Source: DATJBF01 sp035515475 (GTDB lineage Bacteria; Verrucomicrobiota; Verrucomicrobiia; Palsa-1439). Taken from it: a stretch of 23,750 bases of DNA. Shown one piece after another: positions 22,772 through 23,750 of the stretch; within the stretch, counting starts at the first letter, position 1; every line of letters begins with the position of its first letter. The stretch spans positions 1 to 23,750 of the forward strand of contig DATJBF010000071.1 in the NCBI GenBank assembly GCA_035515475.1, read 5' to 3'. Under the pieces are notes generated by a model. It ran no database searches and had not been told where the DNA came from. It saw only the letters and a program-made list of their open reading frames with translations. Position numbers and translations under genes: made by a program.

Positions 22772-23423
22772 GGTTGTTGGGCAGTTTGCCTTGGAGCGTT
22801 TTCCACAACTCGAACTGCTGGATCTTCTTGTGGAGGAGCGTCACCAGTTTGTCGAGGCGTTCGTCGATGTCGAGCGTCTCCAGCATCAATTGCTTGTCGT
22901 AATAATCGTCCAGCAGCGTGTAGCTCACCAGGTCCGTGAGGTAATCGGGGCTCTTGATCGTCCGCAGGGCCGTAAGCACCGATTTCGGCAACTCCGCGCC
23001 GGCCCGCGCCCGTGCTTTCGCCAATTGCGTGACGGCTTCCATCAACGGCTGGCGCTTCATTTCGGCGAGGGTTTCGGTGCTCTCGAGCGGTTCGATTCGC
23101 GCTACCCGGTAGGGCCGTTGTTTCAGGTACTCGCGGATCCGCACCCGCGCCACGCCTTCGAGAATCACGTTCGCCGTGCCGTCGGCCCGTGCCACGCACG
23201 TGCGGATCACCCCGATGCTGGCCACCGGATACGGCGTGGGGTTGCGGCCTTCCTTCTCCCAGCCCTTGCGCAGGAGCGCGACCGCAAACATCCGCTCGTC
23301 GGCCAGGCAGTCGGCCAACATTTTCCGGTAGCGCGGCTCGAAAATGTACAGGGGGAGCAAGACGTGCGGGAACAGGATCGCATTCGGAAGCGGCATCACC
23401 GCGATTTGCCGGGGTAACCTCAC
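22755..23423 (-). CDS. LON substrate-binding-domain protein
   Basis: The 222-residue protein resembles the N-terminal substrate-recognition domain of Lon protease without the ATPase and protease parts. 'AVMPLPNAILFPHVLLPLYIFEPRYRKML' is the signature first strand and loop. 'PVASIGVIRTC', 'NVILEGVARVRI' and a helical C-terminal half (about 110-215) complete the usual stand-alone form. Function is unknown in general; peptide or protein binding is likely. The start is chosen as GTG at 23423: it keeps the first beta strand ('QIAVMPLP') intact, and the promoter puts transcription almost exactly there. ATG at 23396 is an alternative. The longer frame to 23576 begins upstream of the promoter and reads through repeat sequence, so it is rejected. 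First gene of a three-gene operon. Confidence 0.85.
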   Translation of the reverse strand: MRLPRQIAVMPLPNAILFPHVLLPLYIFEPRYRKMLADCLADERMFAVALLRKGWEKEGRNPTPYPVASIGVIRTCVARADGTANVILEGVARVRIREYLKQRPYRVARIEPLESTETLAEMKRQPLMEAVTQLAKARARAGAELPKSVLTALRTIKSPDYLTDLVSYTLLDDYYDKQLMLETLDIDERLDKLVTLLHKKIQQFELWKTLQGKLPNNHVGHN

Positions 23424-23429
23424 CCCGGG

Positions 23430-23458
23430 AGTATACCCCGACGCGGCGAAGGCGTCAA
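23430..23458 (-). promoter_or_regulatory. Sigma70-like promoter for the LON-membrane operon
   Basis: On the minus strand TTGACG (23458-23453), a 17-base spacer and TATACT (23435-23430) form a near-consensus promoter. Six bases separate the -10 box from the GTG at 23423, so the start codon would be at or next to the first transcribed base. Confidence 0.7.
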
Positions 23459-23468
23459 AGGGGGAAAC

Positions 23469-23510
23469 GGGGAGCGTGGAGCGGAAAGCGGGGAGCGTCG
23501 AGCGGGAAGG
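23469..23510. repeat. Tandem 21-base GGGGAGCGT repeat
   Basis: Two adjacent 21-base units (23469-23489 and 23490-23510) begin GGGGAGCGT and differ at three positions. The purine-rich GGAGCG/GGAAGC words resemble a dispersed tract often met between verrucomicrobial genes. It lies just upstream of the LON promoter. Multicopy status cannot be judged from this window. Confidence 0.6.
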
Positions 23511-23633
23511 GAGACCGAACGGCGAGGGGCGAACTGGTGGCCGCCCGACGACTGACGCGTTGATTTGAGGAGCCACTTGTGAGGCTCATCAGACATGCGA
23601 GTCAGCTGCCCTAAGCCGGAACGATGCGATTGA

Positions 23634-23720
23634 CGTTTGGTGAGGCCGTAGGGTTTGGTGGTTTCTGCAATGAAAACTTCCCAAACCTTGATTTGTAACG
23701 GCGCTCACCAAACGGTGAGC
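23634..23720. other. Nested inverted repeats in gene-free region
   Basis: The stretch 23459-23750 holds no supported gene apart from the repeat at its left end. CGTTTGGTGAG (23634-23644) and CTCACCAAACG (23704-23714) are perfect 11-base inverted copies. Between them GGTTTGG (23652-23658) pairs with CCAAACC (23681-23687). The right outer arm can instead fold locally as GCTCACC (23703-23709) with GGTGAGC (23714-23720) around AAAC. The two folds exclude each other. No T-run follows, and I recognise no known RNA family. Confidence 0.5.
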
Positions 23721-23750
23721 TTGGAGATTAGCACCGCCACCGGCCCACAG

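Noticed and set aside
23424..23576. Longer N-terminus for the LON-domain protein
   Set aside because: It begins upstream of a near-consensus promoter and reads through the 21-base repeats, giving a Ser/Pro/Arg-rich stretch unlike the family.
1..23750. tRNA, rRNA, CRISPR array, insertion sequence or phage genes
   Set aside because: No cloverleaf, regular spacer-repeat pattern, transposase or integrase motif was found on either strand by reading; a dedicated RNA search could still find a small RNA in the short gaps.

Overview
The window is GC-rich, densely coding bacterial chromosome. It most likely comes from a Verrucomicrobiota-type organism (PVC superphylum). That placement is inference from three things: a secreted beta-helix protein whose C-terminus has an 'FSATELLQP...GDGIPNLLKYAL'-like segment, a style common in Verrucomicrobia; an LptF/LptG permease, implying a Gram-negative outer membrane; and three kinds of short dispersed-repeat-like tracts familiar from verrucomicrobial genomes. 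I see no rRNA, tRNA, insertion sequence, phage gene or CRISPR array.

Layout. (1) 143-4509, + strand: beta-carbonic anhydrase, UbiD-type decarboxylase, zinc-ribbon membrane protein, MDR oxidoreductase and ankyrin-repeat protein, closely spaced. (2) 4658-8182, +: DNA polymerase III alpha (dnaE) behind its own promoter, converging on (3) a secreted coiled-coil/LysM protein (8198-8743, -). (4) 8872-10245, +: an AAA+ ATPase of unknown role. (5) 10242-11488, +: a DAHP synthase gene preceded by a promoter, a short reading frame with six consecutive aromatic codons (W-F-W-F-Y-F), mutually exclusive hairpins and a strong intrinsic terminator. (6) 11492-14599, -: secreted beta-helix protein and LptF/LptG permease. 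(7) 14605-21106, +: an AddB-like nuclease, an AddA-like helicase-nuclease and a PHP phosphoesterase joined by ATGA overlaps. (8) 21123-23423, -: a LON-domain protein followed by two overlapping multi-pass membrane proteins. (9) 23424-23750: no gene; a promoter, a repeat tract and a nested inverted-repeat region.

The strongest discovery candidate is the aromatic attenuator at 10242-10420. All elements of classical ribosome-mediated attenuation can be read directly, and all three aromatic amino acids are sensed in front of the enzyme common to their biosynthesis. A second theme is that several sigma70-like promoters with 17-base spacers sit so close to the start codon that the transcripts would be leaderless or nearly so. 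Genes inside transcription units (DAHP synthase, MDR, ankyrin) instead carry clear Shine-Dalgarno sites.
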